Assembly: GCF_001308265.1 (NCBI RefSeq)
Contig: NZ_CP012023.1
Location: forward strand, 1,130,932-1,194,931
Length of the DNA: 64,000 nucleotides
DNA from: Celeribacter marinus
GTDB taxonomy: Bacteria > Pseudomonadota > Alphaproteobacteria > Rhodobacterales > Rhodobacteraceae
Direction of reading: 5' to 3'
Shown here: piece after piece, positions 17,590-26,015 of the stretch
How the letters are laid out: each line of letters opens with the position of its first letter
Position numbering within the stretch: the stretch's first letter is position 1
Position numbers and translations under genes: made by a program
Notes under the pieces: model-generated
What the model saw: only the letters and a program-made list of their open reading frames with translations
The model's database searches: none
Told to the model about the DNA's origin: nothing

Positions 17590-19923
17590 ATGACCGTTAA
17601 AGATATCTTCGAGACGATGGACTATGGTACTGCTCCTGAAAGTGCGGGCGAAGCGCTTGCGTGGCTAGAGGCGCGCGGCGGGATCGCGGGCAACTATGTG
17701 GACGGCACATGGGGGCCATTGCGCGCCGATATTGACGTGATGAACCCCGCTACGGGCGAACGCCTCGCGGGTCTGACCAAATCCACCCCCGACGAGGTTG
17801 CCACCGCCGTGGCCGCCGCACGCAAGGCCCAACCCAAATGGGCGAAACTGGGCGGGCATAAACGCGCAAAGTTCCTCTATGCCATCGCGCGGCTTGTGCA
17901 AAAACATGCGCGCCTGTTGTCGGTCATGGAGACACTGGATAACGGCAAGCCGATCCGCGAGGCCCGCGATGTCGACATCCCGCTGGTCGCGCGACATTTC
18001 TACTATCACGCAGGTATCGCCCAACTGATGGATGACGAAATGCGTGACCGCGAAGCGCTTGGCGTGTGTGGTCAGATCATCCCGTGGAATTTCCCGCTGT
18101 TGATGCTCGCATGGAAAATCGCCCCCGCGATTGCGGCGGGCAACACCGTTGTGCTCAAACCCGCTGAATTTACATCGCTCACCGCAATGGTTTTCGCCGA
18201 GATCTGCACCGAAGCGGGCCTGCCAAAGGGCGTGGTCAACATCGTTACGGGCGATGGCGATACGGGGGCGGCTTTGGTCACCTCTGACGTGGACAAAATC
18301 GCGTTTACCGGATCAACCGGTGTCGGGCGGGCAATCCGTGCCGCCACTGCGGGAACGGGAAAATCGCTCACGTTGGAATTGGGCGGGAAATCCCCGTATA
18401 TCGTGTTCGAAGACGCCGACATGGACAGCGCCATCGAGGGCTTGGTCGACGCGATCTTTTTCAACCAAGGACAGGTGTGCTGCGCCGGATCGCGCCTTTT
18501 GGTGCAAGAGGGCATCGCGGATGACTTCCACCGCCGCCTGATCGAACGCATGTCCAAACTGCGCATCGGCAACCCGCTTGATAAATGCATCGATGTGGGA
18601 GCTATCGTCGATCCGGTACAGCTTGACCGCATCAAAACGCTGATGGAAACGGGCGGCGCGGAGGGCACGGTGCATCAACCCTGCCCTGCCCCTGAGGGCT
18701 GTTATTATCCACCCACATTGGTAACGGGATTGCACGGGTCGTCCATGCTGATGCAGGAAGAAATATTCGGACCGGTTTTGGTCTCGACCACCTTCCGCAC
18801 CCCCGCTGAGGCCGTGCAAGTCGCTAATGATACGCGCTACGGCTTGGCCGCGTCCGTGTGGTCCGAAAACATCAACCTCGCGCTCGACATTGCGCCCAAA
18901 CTGGTCGCAGGGGTGGTCTGGATCAACGGCGCTAATATGTTCGATGCAGCGGCCGGATTTGGCGGCGTACGCGAAAGCGGATTTGGCCGCGAGGGCGGAT
19001 GGGAAGGCATGTTGGCCTATACCAAACCCACCGGAAAAGCCGTGACGATCAAACCCGCGACCAAGCATCTTAAACCCGATGCCGTGGCCGTGCTCGACCT
19101 TGACCGCACCTCCAAACTCTACATCGGCGGCAAACAATCACGCCCCGATAGCGGCTACTCCGAGGCGGTATTCTCGCCCAAAGGCAAATTGCTTGGCCAC
19201 GCCTCATTGGCGAGCCGCAAGGATGTGCGCAACGCCGTTGAGGCCGCGCACGCCGCAAAAGGATGGAGCAAAGCCACCGCTCACCTGCGCGCGCAAATCC
19301 TGTATTACATCGGTGAAAACCTATCTGCCCGCAGTGACGAATTTTCTGCACGGATTTCGGCCCTCACAGGTACGCCAAGTGGCAAAGCACAGGCCGAAGT
19401 CGACGACGCCATTTCGACGCTGTTCACCTACGCGGCATGGTGTGACAAATACGACAGTGCGGCCAAACCCGTGCCGATGCGCGGCGTGGCGCTCGCCATG
19501 AAAGACCCCGTGGGGGTGATTGGCGCGTTTTGTGATGATCGCCCGCTTGGCGGCCTGATCGACGTGATGGCCCCCGCCATTGCTATGGGCAACCGCGTGG
19601 TGGCCGTGGCGTCCGAGGCCTATCCCCTTGCCGCAACGGATTTCTATCAGGTGCTCGACACCTCCGATGTCCCTGCGGGTGTGGTGAATATCCTTACGGG
19701 CAGCCATTCCGAATTGGCCAAACCAATGGCGGGGCACATGGATGTAGACGCTGTTTGGTCGTTCTCATCTGCCGATCTGTCAGCCACGATCGAGAGCGAA
19801 AGCGCGGGCAATCTCAAACGCACATGGGTAAACAACGGCAAAAACCGCAGCTACCCTGCGCGTGACTGGCTTGCGCACTCAACCGAGATCAAAACCATCT
19901 GGGTGCCTTACGGCGAGGGCTAA
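17590..19923 (+). CDS. ALDH16-type two-domain aldehyde dehydrogenase
   Basis: A 777-residue protein. Residues ~20-490 form a complete NAD-dependent aldehyde dehydrogenase: IIPWNFPLLM, TLELGGKSPYIVFEDAD (base Glu about 263) and FNQGQVCCAG (catalytic Cys about 297). Residues ~500-777 are a second ALDH-fold domain without a catalytic Cys. This two-domain build with a pseudo-domain is that of ALDH16; bacterial members keep the N-terminal Cys that human ALDH16A1 lacks, and a Loktanella enzyme of this type has been structurally studied. Behind deoC it most likely turns acetaldehyde into acetate. It ends 9 nt from the convergent SH3-like gene. Confidence 0.9.
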   Translation: MTVKDIFETMDYGTAPESAGEALAWLEARGGIAGNYVDGTWGPLRADIDVMNPATGERLAGLTKSTPDEVATAVAAARKAQPKWAKLGGHKRAKFLYAIARLVQKHARLLSVMETLDNGKPIREARDVDIPLVARHFYYHAGIAQLMDDEMRDREALGVCGQIIPWNFPLLMLAWKIAPAIAAGNTVVLKPAEFTSLTAMVFAEICTEAGLPKGVVNIVTGDGDTGAALVTSDVDKIAFTGSTGVGRAIRAATAGTGKSLTLELGGKSPYIVFEDADMDSAIEGLVDAIFFNQGQVCCAGSRLLVQEGIADDFHRRLIERMSKLRIGNPLDKCIDVGAIVDPVQLDRIKTLMETGGAEGTVHQPCPAPEGCYYPPTLVTGLHGSSMLMQEEIFGPVLVSTTFRTPAEAVQVANDTRYGLAASVWSENINLALDIAPKLVAGVVWINGANMFDAAAGFGGVRESGFGREGGWEGMLAYTKPTGKAVTIKPATKHLKPDAVAVLDLDRTSKLYIGGKQSRPDSGYSEAVFSPKGKLLGHASLASRKDVRNAVEAAHAAKGWSKATAHLRAQILYYIGENLSARSDEFSARISALTGTPSGKAQAEVDDAISTLFTYAAWCDKYDSAAKPVPMRGVALAMKDPVGVIGAFCDDRPLGGLIDVMAPAIAMGNRVVAVASEAYPLAATDFYQVLDTSDVPAGVVNILTGSHSELAKPMAGHMDVDAVWSFSSADLSATIESESAGNLKRTWVNNGKNRSYPARDWLAHSTEIKTIWVPYGEG

Positions 19924-19932
19924 CCCAGACGA

Positions 19933-20268
19933 TCAGCGGTAGTTCACAGCGCAAATGTATTTGTCGTAGACCCATCCAGATGGTCCTGCGTAGCTGTCGT
20001 CTTGTAGCCCGTCGAGCACGATCACCTCGCGCCACCGCGACCCGTCAGCGGGGTTCATCGACTCCAGAAATGTGTCGGGCGGCAAGCGCATGATCATGTC
20101 GCATTTCGACGACCCGCATTCACGCAAGGCGAGAAAATTGTCGCCATCGGGATTGAGGTTACAGGTCACAAACGTCTCCCCCGAATAGGGGACCGCAGGG
20201 GCCGCGATGAGTGCGCCCACAGTGACAAGGGCCGTAACGGACAGGGTGTGAATTGAATGGGTCATCAA
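19933..20268 (-). CDS. Secreted SH3-like domain protein
   Basis: A 111-residue exported protein. The signal peptide (about residues 1-27) is followed by a small beta domain: FLALRECGSSKCDMIMRLPPDTFLE and SGWVYDKYICAVNYR. The RxxPSxxSxxIxxLPxG...GWVxxxYI layout is that of bacterial SH3-like domains. Four Cys residues suggest disulfides in the periplasm. Such domains often bind peptidoglycan or peptides; no enzyme part is present. Confidence 0.7.
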   Translation of the reverse strand: MMTHSIHTLSVTALVTVGALIAAPAVPYSGETFVTCNLNPDGDNFLALRECGSSKCDMIMRLPPDTFLESMNPADGSRWREVIVLDGLQDDSYAGPSGWVYDKYICAVNYR

Positions 20269-20354
20269 ATGCTCCTTTTTCGCGTGCGCTTAAGCTTAAC
20301 ACAGGCGGTCAAAGGCGGCTTTGATCTGAAGCCCTTTAGGGTTAGGTCGGCGGC

Positions 20355-20993
20355 TCAGCGTTTTTTGCTGAACCACCCTTTTATGCCACGCGCCGTGTTG
20401 CGTGTGCGCGCGCTGGCCTCATCCCATGCCTCATCCACATCCTCGACAAGCGGGTCAATCGTGCGTTCGCGAAACTGCAACCACATACGGCGAATGAGCA
20501 AAAGCACGGCTGCAAAGAAGGTCAGGAACACGATGTTAAACCACGGCGTCATACGGGCATCGGGTCCCTCGACCGCTTTGAACGCAATCGCGTTTGGAAA
20601 GATCGACAGGATTTCGTTGCGCCATCCGTAATGCGTCACCGAATACCATTCGGGGGCCGCCTTGGTCGAGATCGCGTCATTCGCTTCGGTGTAGAGGTTC
20701 GCCGTGTCGAATTTGAAATACGGCGGCCATCCCCATCCCGTGTCCTCATTGCGGTACACCATGGTGTCACCATCGGGGTAAACCGCTTGGATAAACTGGA
20801 CATCGCGAGCTTGGGTGGTGGTGGAGCCATTGTCGGGCGCTTGCCAGAACATCGTCGTCCACCCCGTCAGATCCTGACGTTCCTCATAGGTGTTTACGAT
20901 CCGTACGATGTCATGCTGTGGTAAAATATAATGAAAAAAGCCGCCCACAAAGAGCACCAAAAGAGTAACAAAAGTCCATTTAACGTAGCGCAT
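20355..20993 (-). CDS. DUF1523 family membrane protein
   Basis: A ~212-residue protein with an N-terminal membrane helix (FVTLLVLFVGGFFHYIL), a periplasmic domain (DIVRIVNTYEERQD; TGWGWPPYFKFDTANLYTEA), and a second helix at about residues 155-175 (IVFLTFFAAVLLLIRRMW) before a basic tail. This is DUF1523, a Rhodobacterales family of unknown function. The ATG at 20993 has GAGG upstream; the TTG 9 nt earlier is less likely. It lies 12 nt behind the small two-helix membrane gene and is co-transcribed with it. Confidence 0.78.
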   Translation of the reverse strand: MRYVKWTFVTLLVLFVGGFFHYILPQHDIVRIVNTYEERQDLTGWTTMFWQAPDNGSTTTQARDVQFIQAVYPDGDTMVYRNEDTGWGWPPYFKFDTANLYTEANDAISTKAAPEWYSVTHYGWRNEILSIFPNAIAFKAVEGPDARMTPWFNIVFLTFFAAVLLLIRRMWLQFRERTIDPLVEDVDEAWDEASARTRNTARGIKGWFSKKR

Positions 20994-21005
20994 TGGCGGC
21001 AAGCC

Positions 21006-21272
21006 TCACATAAAGTTCGTAATAAAGAAGATCGCACAAAACGCGATCAACGGCAGAATGTAGACCAAGAGCAAAAGCTTTGGCCGAAAGGAGGTTTTAT
21101 AGGCCTCTAACCCAGCCTCGACATAAGCATCTCGGTCGCCGATTTCACCCTCTTCGGCCCATTCATCCTCTAACCGTTCACGTGTCAGCGAACGATTGTA
21201 GATTGTGAGCAACAGGTACAACACGGTTAGTCCCGCAAACCCGAACAAGAACAAACGAAAGAAACCAAGCAT
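21006..21272 (-). CDS. Small two-helix membrane protein
   Basis: An 88-residue protein with helices at about residues 4-23 (FFRLFLFGFAGLTVLYLLLT) and 65-86 (LLLLVYILPLIAFCAIFFI). An acidic loop lies between them (RLEDEWAEEGEIGDRDAYVE). I do not recognise a named family. It is conserved in position with the DUF1523 gene that follows it and may form a complex with that protein. Confidence 0.7.
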   Translation of the reverse strand: MLGFFRLFLFGFAGLTVLYLLLTIYNRSLTRERLEDEWAEEGEIGDRDAYVEAGLEAYKTSFRPKLLLLVYILPLIAFCAIFFITNFM

Positions 21273-21350
21273 GTCACATACCCCTTAACGACCTCTCGGG
21301 CATTCTACGCCGCATGTGCAAAAAGTGCGAGGCCAATACCGACGACAGCA

Positions 21351-22580
21351 CTATGCGCGTGGAGAAACCTCTCCCATCGCTGTGCAAATCACCGCGCCAA
21401 GACGCGCAATTCCCTCAATGATCTTGGCCTCCGACGACATTGAGAAATTGAGGCGTAGCGTATTGGCATTGGACCCGTCCGCATAAAACGCGCCCCCCGG
21501 TACAAACGCGACATTTGCCGCCAATGCGTCTTGCAACAATGCCTTGGCATCCATCCCGTTTGGCAACGTCACCCATACAAACATCCCGCCCTCAGGCTCG
21601 ATCCATGTCACGCCCGTAGGCATATTGGCGGACAATGCGTCCAACATTGCGTGCATGCGCTTGCCATACACCGCGCGCAAGGTCTCTACATGCGTGTCAA
21701 ATACGGCTTCGGCAACATGCGCCACCGCCATTTGGTTGATCGTCGCGGTTTGCAGATCGGCCGCCTGTTTGGTCAAAACAAGCTGTGAGATCACGGGCTT
21801 TGCCGCGACAACCCAACCCACACGCAATCCGGGTGCCAGCGTCTTGGAAAACGAACCCAAATAAATTGTGCGGCACGCTTCGATATCGCCCGTTTGTTCA
21901 ATTTCCATGGCCAATATGGAGGGCAGAGCCTCACCATCGTACCGCAAAGACTGATAAGCCGCATCTTCGATCACGGCGCAATCCAAAGCGTCTGCACGGG
22001 CTAAAACGGTACGGCGCTCTTGTTGTGTAAGTGTGATCCCTGTCGGGTTGGCAAAGTCTGGTGACAGATAGGCGAATTTCACGCGCCCCCCCGCCTCAGC
22101 CGCCTCAAGAGCGATTTGTTCGGGCGCTCGATTGTCGGATGGATCAAGGCGGTCATAACGTGGCTCATACGCATTGAATGCGCCCAGCGCTCCAAGGTAT
22201 GTGGGCCACCCGACCAAAGCGGTGTCCCCCTTATCAATCAGGAGTTTCCCCAGATAGTCGAGCGCCTGCTGCGAACCTGCGGTGATCAAGATGTTGTCGC
22301 GCGAGCATGGCACCCCGAGGGTCGCCATATGCGCCGCAATCCAATCGCGCAGGGGCGTGTAGCCCTCAGATGTCGAGTATTGCAGGGCGACCCCCGCCGA
22401 CTGTTCCGAGAGTGCCACCGTCATCGCATCCGCAAAGGCCGCGCGCGGAAAATATGCAGGGTCGGGGATGCCACCGGCAAAAGAAATGATGTCAGGCTGA
22501 TCGAGCAGCTTGAGCAATTCGCGAATTTCGGACGCGGACATGCGAGACGTCCGATTGGCGAATAGATGATCTAACGACAT
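21351..22580 (-). CDS. PLP-dependent class I/II aminotransferase
   Basis: A 409-residue fold-type I aminotransferase of the group that includes 2-aminoadipate and valine-pyruvate transaminases. ISFAGGIPDPAYFP is the group's N-terminal signature, then LITAGSQQALDYLGKLL, PDFANPTGITL and the lysine segment GSFSKTLAPGLRVGWV (K about 245). There is no helix-turn-helix, so it is not a MocR regulator. It transaminates an amino acid that I cannot determine. An operator-like GTCA-N7-TGAC element lies about 50 nt upstream of the start. Confidence 0.88.
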   Translation of the reverse strand: MSLDHLFANRTSRMSASEIRELLKLLDQPDIISFAGGIPDPAYFPRAAFADAMTVALSEQSAGVALQYSTSEGYTPLRDWIAAHMATLGVPCSRDNILITAGSQQALDYLGKLLIDKGDTALVGWPTYLGALGAFNAYEPRYDRLDPSDNRAPEQIALEAAEAGGRVKFAYLSPDFANPTGITLTQQERRTVLARADALDCAVIEDAAYQSLRYDGEALPSILAMEIEQTGDIEACRTIYLGSFSKTLAPGLRVGWVVAAKPVISQLVLTKQAADLQTATINQMAVAHVAEAVFDTHVETLRAVYGKRMHAMLDALSANMPTGVTWIEPEGGMFVWVTLPNGMDAKALLQDALAANVAFVPGGAFYADGSNANTLRLNFSMSSEAKIIEGIARLGAVICTAMGEVSPRA

Positions 22581-22628
22581 AACGCACCTCCCTGTTTGGC
22601 AAGATATGTCGCGCAGTTCGGCATTTAA

Positions 22629-22643
22629 GTCAATATAGCTGAC
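22629..22643. promoter_or_regulatory. GTCA-N7-TGAC palindrome upstream of the aminotransferase
   Basis: GTCA (22629-22632) and TGAC (22640-22643) flank an AT-rich 7-nt spacer in an otherwise unannotated promoter region, 49 nt before the aminotransferase ATG. The same spacing recurs before the PdhR-like gene (48893-48909). Plausible regulator site; protein unknown. Confidence 0.35.
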
Positions 22644-22709
22644 ATAAAAATCAAGGGCGCAGTATTGGCGTCATGAGGCGTAACGTTCGGGGGCGAAATG
22701 GGATATGCT

Positions 22710-23519
22710 CTAATCTAGCGTGCCAACGACATATGTCGTGTCCGTCAAACCATCCAAACTGTCGGCGGGAATGTCGGCCTCTACCTTTTTAAAGAACCGT
22801 TTGTCACTCTGTGCCAGTGCCATCAACCGGTCCAATTGCCCCTCAAGCTCGGTGCCCACCGACACTTTGCGCCCCTGAAACTGCGCCTTGGCAGAAACCA
22901 CTGATACAATCTTTGGGCGGCCTTGGGTCATTGAAAAAATCGGCGCCCCTGAGGAGCCGAAATCAACATCACATGATGTGACGAGAACGCCGCCCTGTTT
23001 AGCCAGAACACTACATGTTTCTTGCAGAGATGCGGCTTGGGATCGGTAGCGCGCATAAGAGACCACACCAACCTGCTGACCATTTTGGGCAGACGAGGCA
23101 ATGTCAAACGGAATGACAGTTCCGTCACGCACAGGGCGGTCTAATTCGATAAGTGCGATATCGCGGGTCAAACGCCCCTTTTTATTGGCCGCATTGATCG
23201 AAAATTCTGGATGGACAATGGCGCGGCGCACATTGCGGTAGGCTTGCGCATGTCCATTCCGAAACCCTGCACGAAACGTCATAACGGATGGATCGTGTCG
23301 CTGCTGGGTCTTGATATCAAACAGGCAATGCGCCGCCGTGAGAACCAAAGACGGCGTAATCAGTGCGCCCGTGCAAAAACTCTCGCCCGCAAAATCAAGA
23401 CGTCCAACAGCTTCCCAGCCCCGACTGTCATCGACAGTCTTGAATCTCTTTAGCTGGCTATCCGCATGTGCCTGGCCGGCAAGCAAAGCCAAGGCAAGGA
23501 TTGTCAGAAATCTCAACAT
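22710..23519 (-). CDS. Secreted trypsin-like serine protease
   Basis: A 269-residue exported protein with signal peptide cleaved near GQAHADS. The chymotrypsin-fold triad is visible: His in LTAAHCLFD (about residue 64), Asp in RDIALIELDRPV (about 125), Ser in DFGSSGAPIFS (about 190, GSSG where trypsin has GDSG). Several Cys pairs fit periplasmic disulfides. The C-terminal ~45 residues are extra. No inhibitor or partner gene is adjacent. Its substrate is unknown. Confidence 0.85.
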   Translation of the reverse strand: MLRFLTILALALLAGQAHADSQLKRFKTVDDSRGWEAVGRLDFAGESFCTGALITPSLVLTAAHCLFDIKTQQRHDPSVMTFRAGFRNGHAQAYRNVRRAIVHPEFSINAANKKGRLTRDIALIELDRPVRDGTVIPFDIASSAQNGQQVGVVSYARYRSQAASLQETCSVLAKQGGVLVTSCDVDFGSSGAPIFSMTQGRPKIVSVVSAKAQFQGRKVSVGTELEGQLDRLMALAQSDKRFFKKVEADIPADSLDGLTDTTYVVGTLD

Positions 23520-23574
23520 TCGGTCGTCCCCATGTCCTACTTGGACTTAGCTCTACTGAGCCATTTTGGCGCGA

Positions 23575-24876
23575 TTATGTCAGATCCGAGAACATTTTGG
23601 GCGGTTTTGGTCCACCTGTTGCCCAATCCAGTAGCTCAACAGTATGCACAACAGGCACATTCATGCCCCCACCCAACTGCATCATGCAGCCGATATTGCC
23701 AGTCGCCACAACATCTGGGGTCTTCTCCGAGAGCGTATTTATTTTCCGTTCCTTCAGATTTTGCGAAATTTCGGGCTGCAAAAGGTTGTAGGTACCCGCA
23801 GATCCGCAACAAAGATGCGAATCACGAGGCTCGGTGACGGCGAATCCTGCTTGTTTAAGAAGGTCTTTTGGATAGGTCTTGATCTGTTGTCCGTGCTGGA
23901 GCGAACAGGCCGCATGATATGCGACCTTCATGTCCTTAGGCGTGTCACAATGCGCGGCAAGATCAAGGGTCATCAAAACCTCTGATACGTCCTTTGCGAG
24001 TCCTGCAATCGTCGCCGCATCCGCTGCGAGCGGATCGTTGCGAAACATATGGCCATAGTCCTTAACGGTGGTGCCACATCCCGAAGCGTTGATCACTACA
24101 GCGTCCAAACCTTCGCCGTAGACTTCTGTCATCCATGCGGTGATGTTCTTGGCCGCTGAGGCATGCGACATGCTTTCTTTGCCCATGTGGTGGGTCAGCG
24201 CGCCACAACATCCCGCCCCCTTAGCGACAACAACATCGCAGCCCAACCGCGTCAAAAGCCTGATCGTTGCATCATTGATATCGGTATCAAGCGCCTTTTG
24301 CGCACAGCCCGTCATGAGCGCCACTCGTTTTTTGCGCTCCCCCACAGCGGGAAATACCTGCGCATCGTCATTTCGAGACACGGGCGGAATGACTTTAGGG
24401 GCCATTGCGAGCATTGCCTTTAGGCGCGGGTCGGGGATCAAATGGCGAAACGGCTTACCAATTTTGGCGCCTAAAAGTGCGAGCCGGAACCGCGAGGGAT
24501 AGGGGATAATCCGCGCCAAAGTCCAACGCAGCAAGCGGTCCATCATCGGACGTTTGTAGGTCTTTTCGACATGTACCCGCGCATGATCAATCAGGTGCAT
24601 GTAATGCACGCCAGACGGACAGGTGGTCATACATGCCAGACACGACAGGCATCTATCGAGATGTTTCACCGTCTTTTCATCCGCCGGACGGTCATTTTCC
24701 AACATATCCTTGATAAGGTAGATCCGCCCGCGCGGACTGTCTAGCTCGTCGCCCAAAACCGCGTAGGTTGGACATGTGGCGGTGCAAAATCCACAATGCA
24801 CGCAAGACCGCAAGATTTCATTGGCCCGCTCGATCGCTGGATCGGTCAGTTGCTCTGGCGTAAAGTTGGTTTGCAT
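23575..24876 (-). CDS. glcF: Glycolate oxidase iron-sulfur subunit
   Basis: A 433-residue [4Fe-4S] subunit. Two ferredoxin-type clusters at the N-terminus are CVHCGFCTATCPTY and CLSCLACMTTCPSG. The two CCG domains of the HdrD/GlcF family follow (GAGCCGALTHHMGKE and HLCCGSAGTYNLLQPE). It passes electrons from the GlcD/GlcE flavin to the respiratory chain. The ATG overlaps the glcE stop by one base (TGATG). It is the last gene of glcDEF. Confidence 0.95.
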   Translation of the reverse strand: MQTNFTPEQLTDPAIERANEILRSCVHCGFCTATCPTYAVLGDELDSPRGRIYLIKDMLENDRPADEKTVKHLDRCLSCLACMTTCPSGVHYMHLIDHARVHVEKTYKRPMMDRLLRWTLARIIPYPSRFRLALLGAKIGKPFRHLIPDPRLKAMLAMAPKVIPPVSRNDDAQVFPAVGERKKRVALMTGCAQKALDTDINDATIRLLTRLGCDVVVAKGAGCCGALTHHMGKESMSHASAAKNITAWMTEVYGEGLDAVVINASGCGTTVKDYGHMFRNDPLAADAATIAGLAKDVSEVLMTLDLAAHCDTPKDMKVAYHAACSLQHGQQIKTYPKDLLKQAGFAVTEPRDSHLCCGSAGTYNLLQPEISQNLKERKINTLSEKTPDVVATGNIGCMMQLGGGMNVPVVHTVELLDWATGGPKPPKMFSDLT

Positions 24877-26015
24877 CAGCGCATCATCCCGCGATTGAAT
24901 TTTTGGTCTGGGTCGAACTTTTGGCGCAACCCGTCAGATAGCTTGGCCACGATCGTATGTTCGGGATGGAAAACACCAAGGGCTCGCTTGGTTTCATCAC
25001 TTGCCCGCACAAGTGTCGCGTGGCCCGCACCGATGTGAGGGCGTGGGTCCGTTCCCTCGTCGGTCAGCATCCAAACACGTCCGCCGCCCCAATCATAGAT
25101 TGCGTCCAACGGCTGGACTGCCTCGACCAACGCAGGCGCATCAGACGGTTTGACCGCGACCCGCCAGACATCACCCGCAACCGAATGAAAGCGCGCTACG
25201 TCTTTGATATTGGCCCAAATGTCGCGGTTCGCGGTCTCATCCCATTCGACACCACTATCACCGAACCCCGCAAGCGCGGCTTGCAGCGCGCTCATCCGAT
25301 ACGCGACCGAGCTTTCGAACCCCTCAAGACGCACAAGCGTGCGCGCAGGCGTCCCGTCTTGCGCCTCCCTTAGATGTGCCGCTCCCGTGACATCGAACGG
25401 CGTGCCAAGCGCCCTCGACAGGGCAGCTACGGCCTGAGGGTCGGTGAGACCCTCGACGACCAGTGTCGCACTTACCTCTGGGATTGGCTGTACCTTTAGG
25501 CTCACGTCTGTGATCAGGCCAAGCGCGCCATGACTGCCCGCCATCAGCTTGACCAGATCAAGCCCTGTGACGTTCTTCATCACGCGCCCGCCATTTTTAA
25601 TGATGCGACCACGCCCGTCGATGATCCCCACGCCAAGGCAAAAATCACGGCACGCGCCAACACCCACGCGGCGCGGGCCAGAAAGATTGCCCGCAATAAC
25701 CCCGCCAATGGTCGGCACGCCGGTGCGGCCCAAAAGCGCGCCAAACGCAGGCGGCTCGAACGCGAGGCGTTGTTTTTCTTGCCGAAGCATCTCATCGACC
25801 TGCGCCACGGGGACACCCGCAGCGACCGTAAGCGTGAGCGCCGCCGGATCATAATCCCACGCCTCGCCGTGCGCCGGTAGCGCCGTGCCCTGTGCCAAGC
25901 CCAACATACTTGTCGCACCACCACGCGGAACAAACGGCCCGCTGTCGCAAATGGTCTGCGCCGTTTCTGTTTGCCACGCCGCGAAGTTTGGATTGCGCCT
26001 TGCTAAAATACTCAT
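24876..26015 (-). CDS. glcE: Glycolate oxidase FAD-binding subunit
   Basis: A ~379-residue FAD-binding subunit. PRGGATSMLG is the flavin pyrophosphate loop; then GGVIAGNLSGPRRVGVGACRDFCLGVGIIDG and VMKNVTGLDLVKLMAGSHGALGLITDVSLKV are the PCMH-type FAD fold; the C-terminus HPEHTIVAKLSDGLRQKFDP closes it. The ATG at 26015 overlaps the glcD stop (ATGA), so translation is coupled; any longer reading runs into glcD. Confidence 0.94.
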   Translation of the reverse strand: MSILARRNPNFAAWQTETAQTICDSGPFVPRGGATSMLGLAQGTALPAHGEAWDYDPAALTLTVAAGVPVAQVDEMLRQEKQRLAFEPPAFGALLGRTGVPTIGGVIAGNLSGPRRVGVGACRDFCLGVGIIDGRGRIIKNGGRVMKNVTGLDLVKLMAGSHGALGLITDVSLKVQPIPEVSATLVVEGLTDPQAVAALSRALGTPFDVTGAAHLREAQDGTPARTLVRLEGFESSVAYRMSALQAALAGFGDSGVEWDETANRDIWANIKDVARFHSVAGDVWRVAVKPSDAPALVEAVQPLDAIYDWGGGRVWMLTDEGTDPRPHIGAGHATLVRASDETKRALGVFHPEHTIVAKLSDGLRQKFDPDQKFNRGMMR

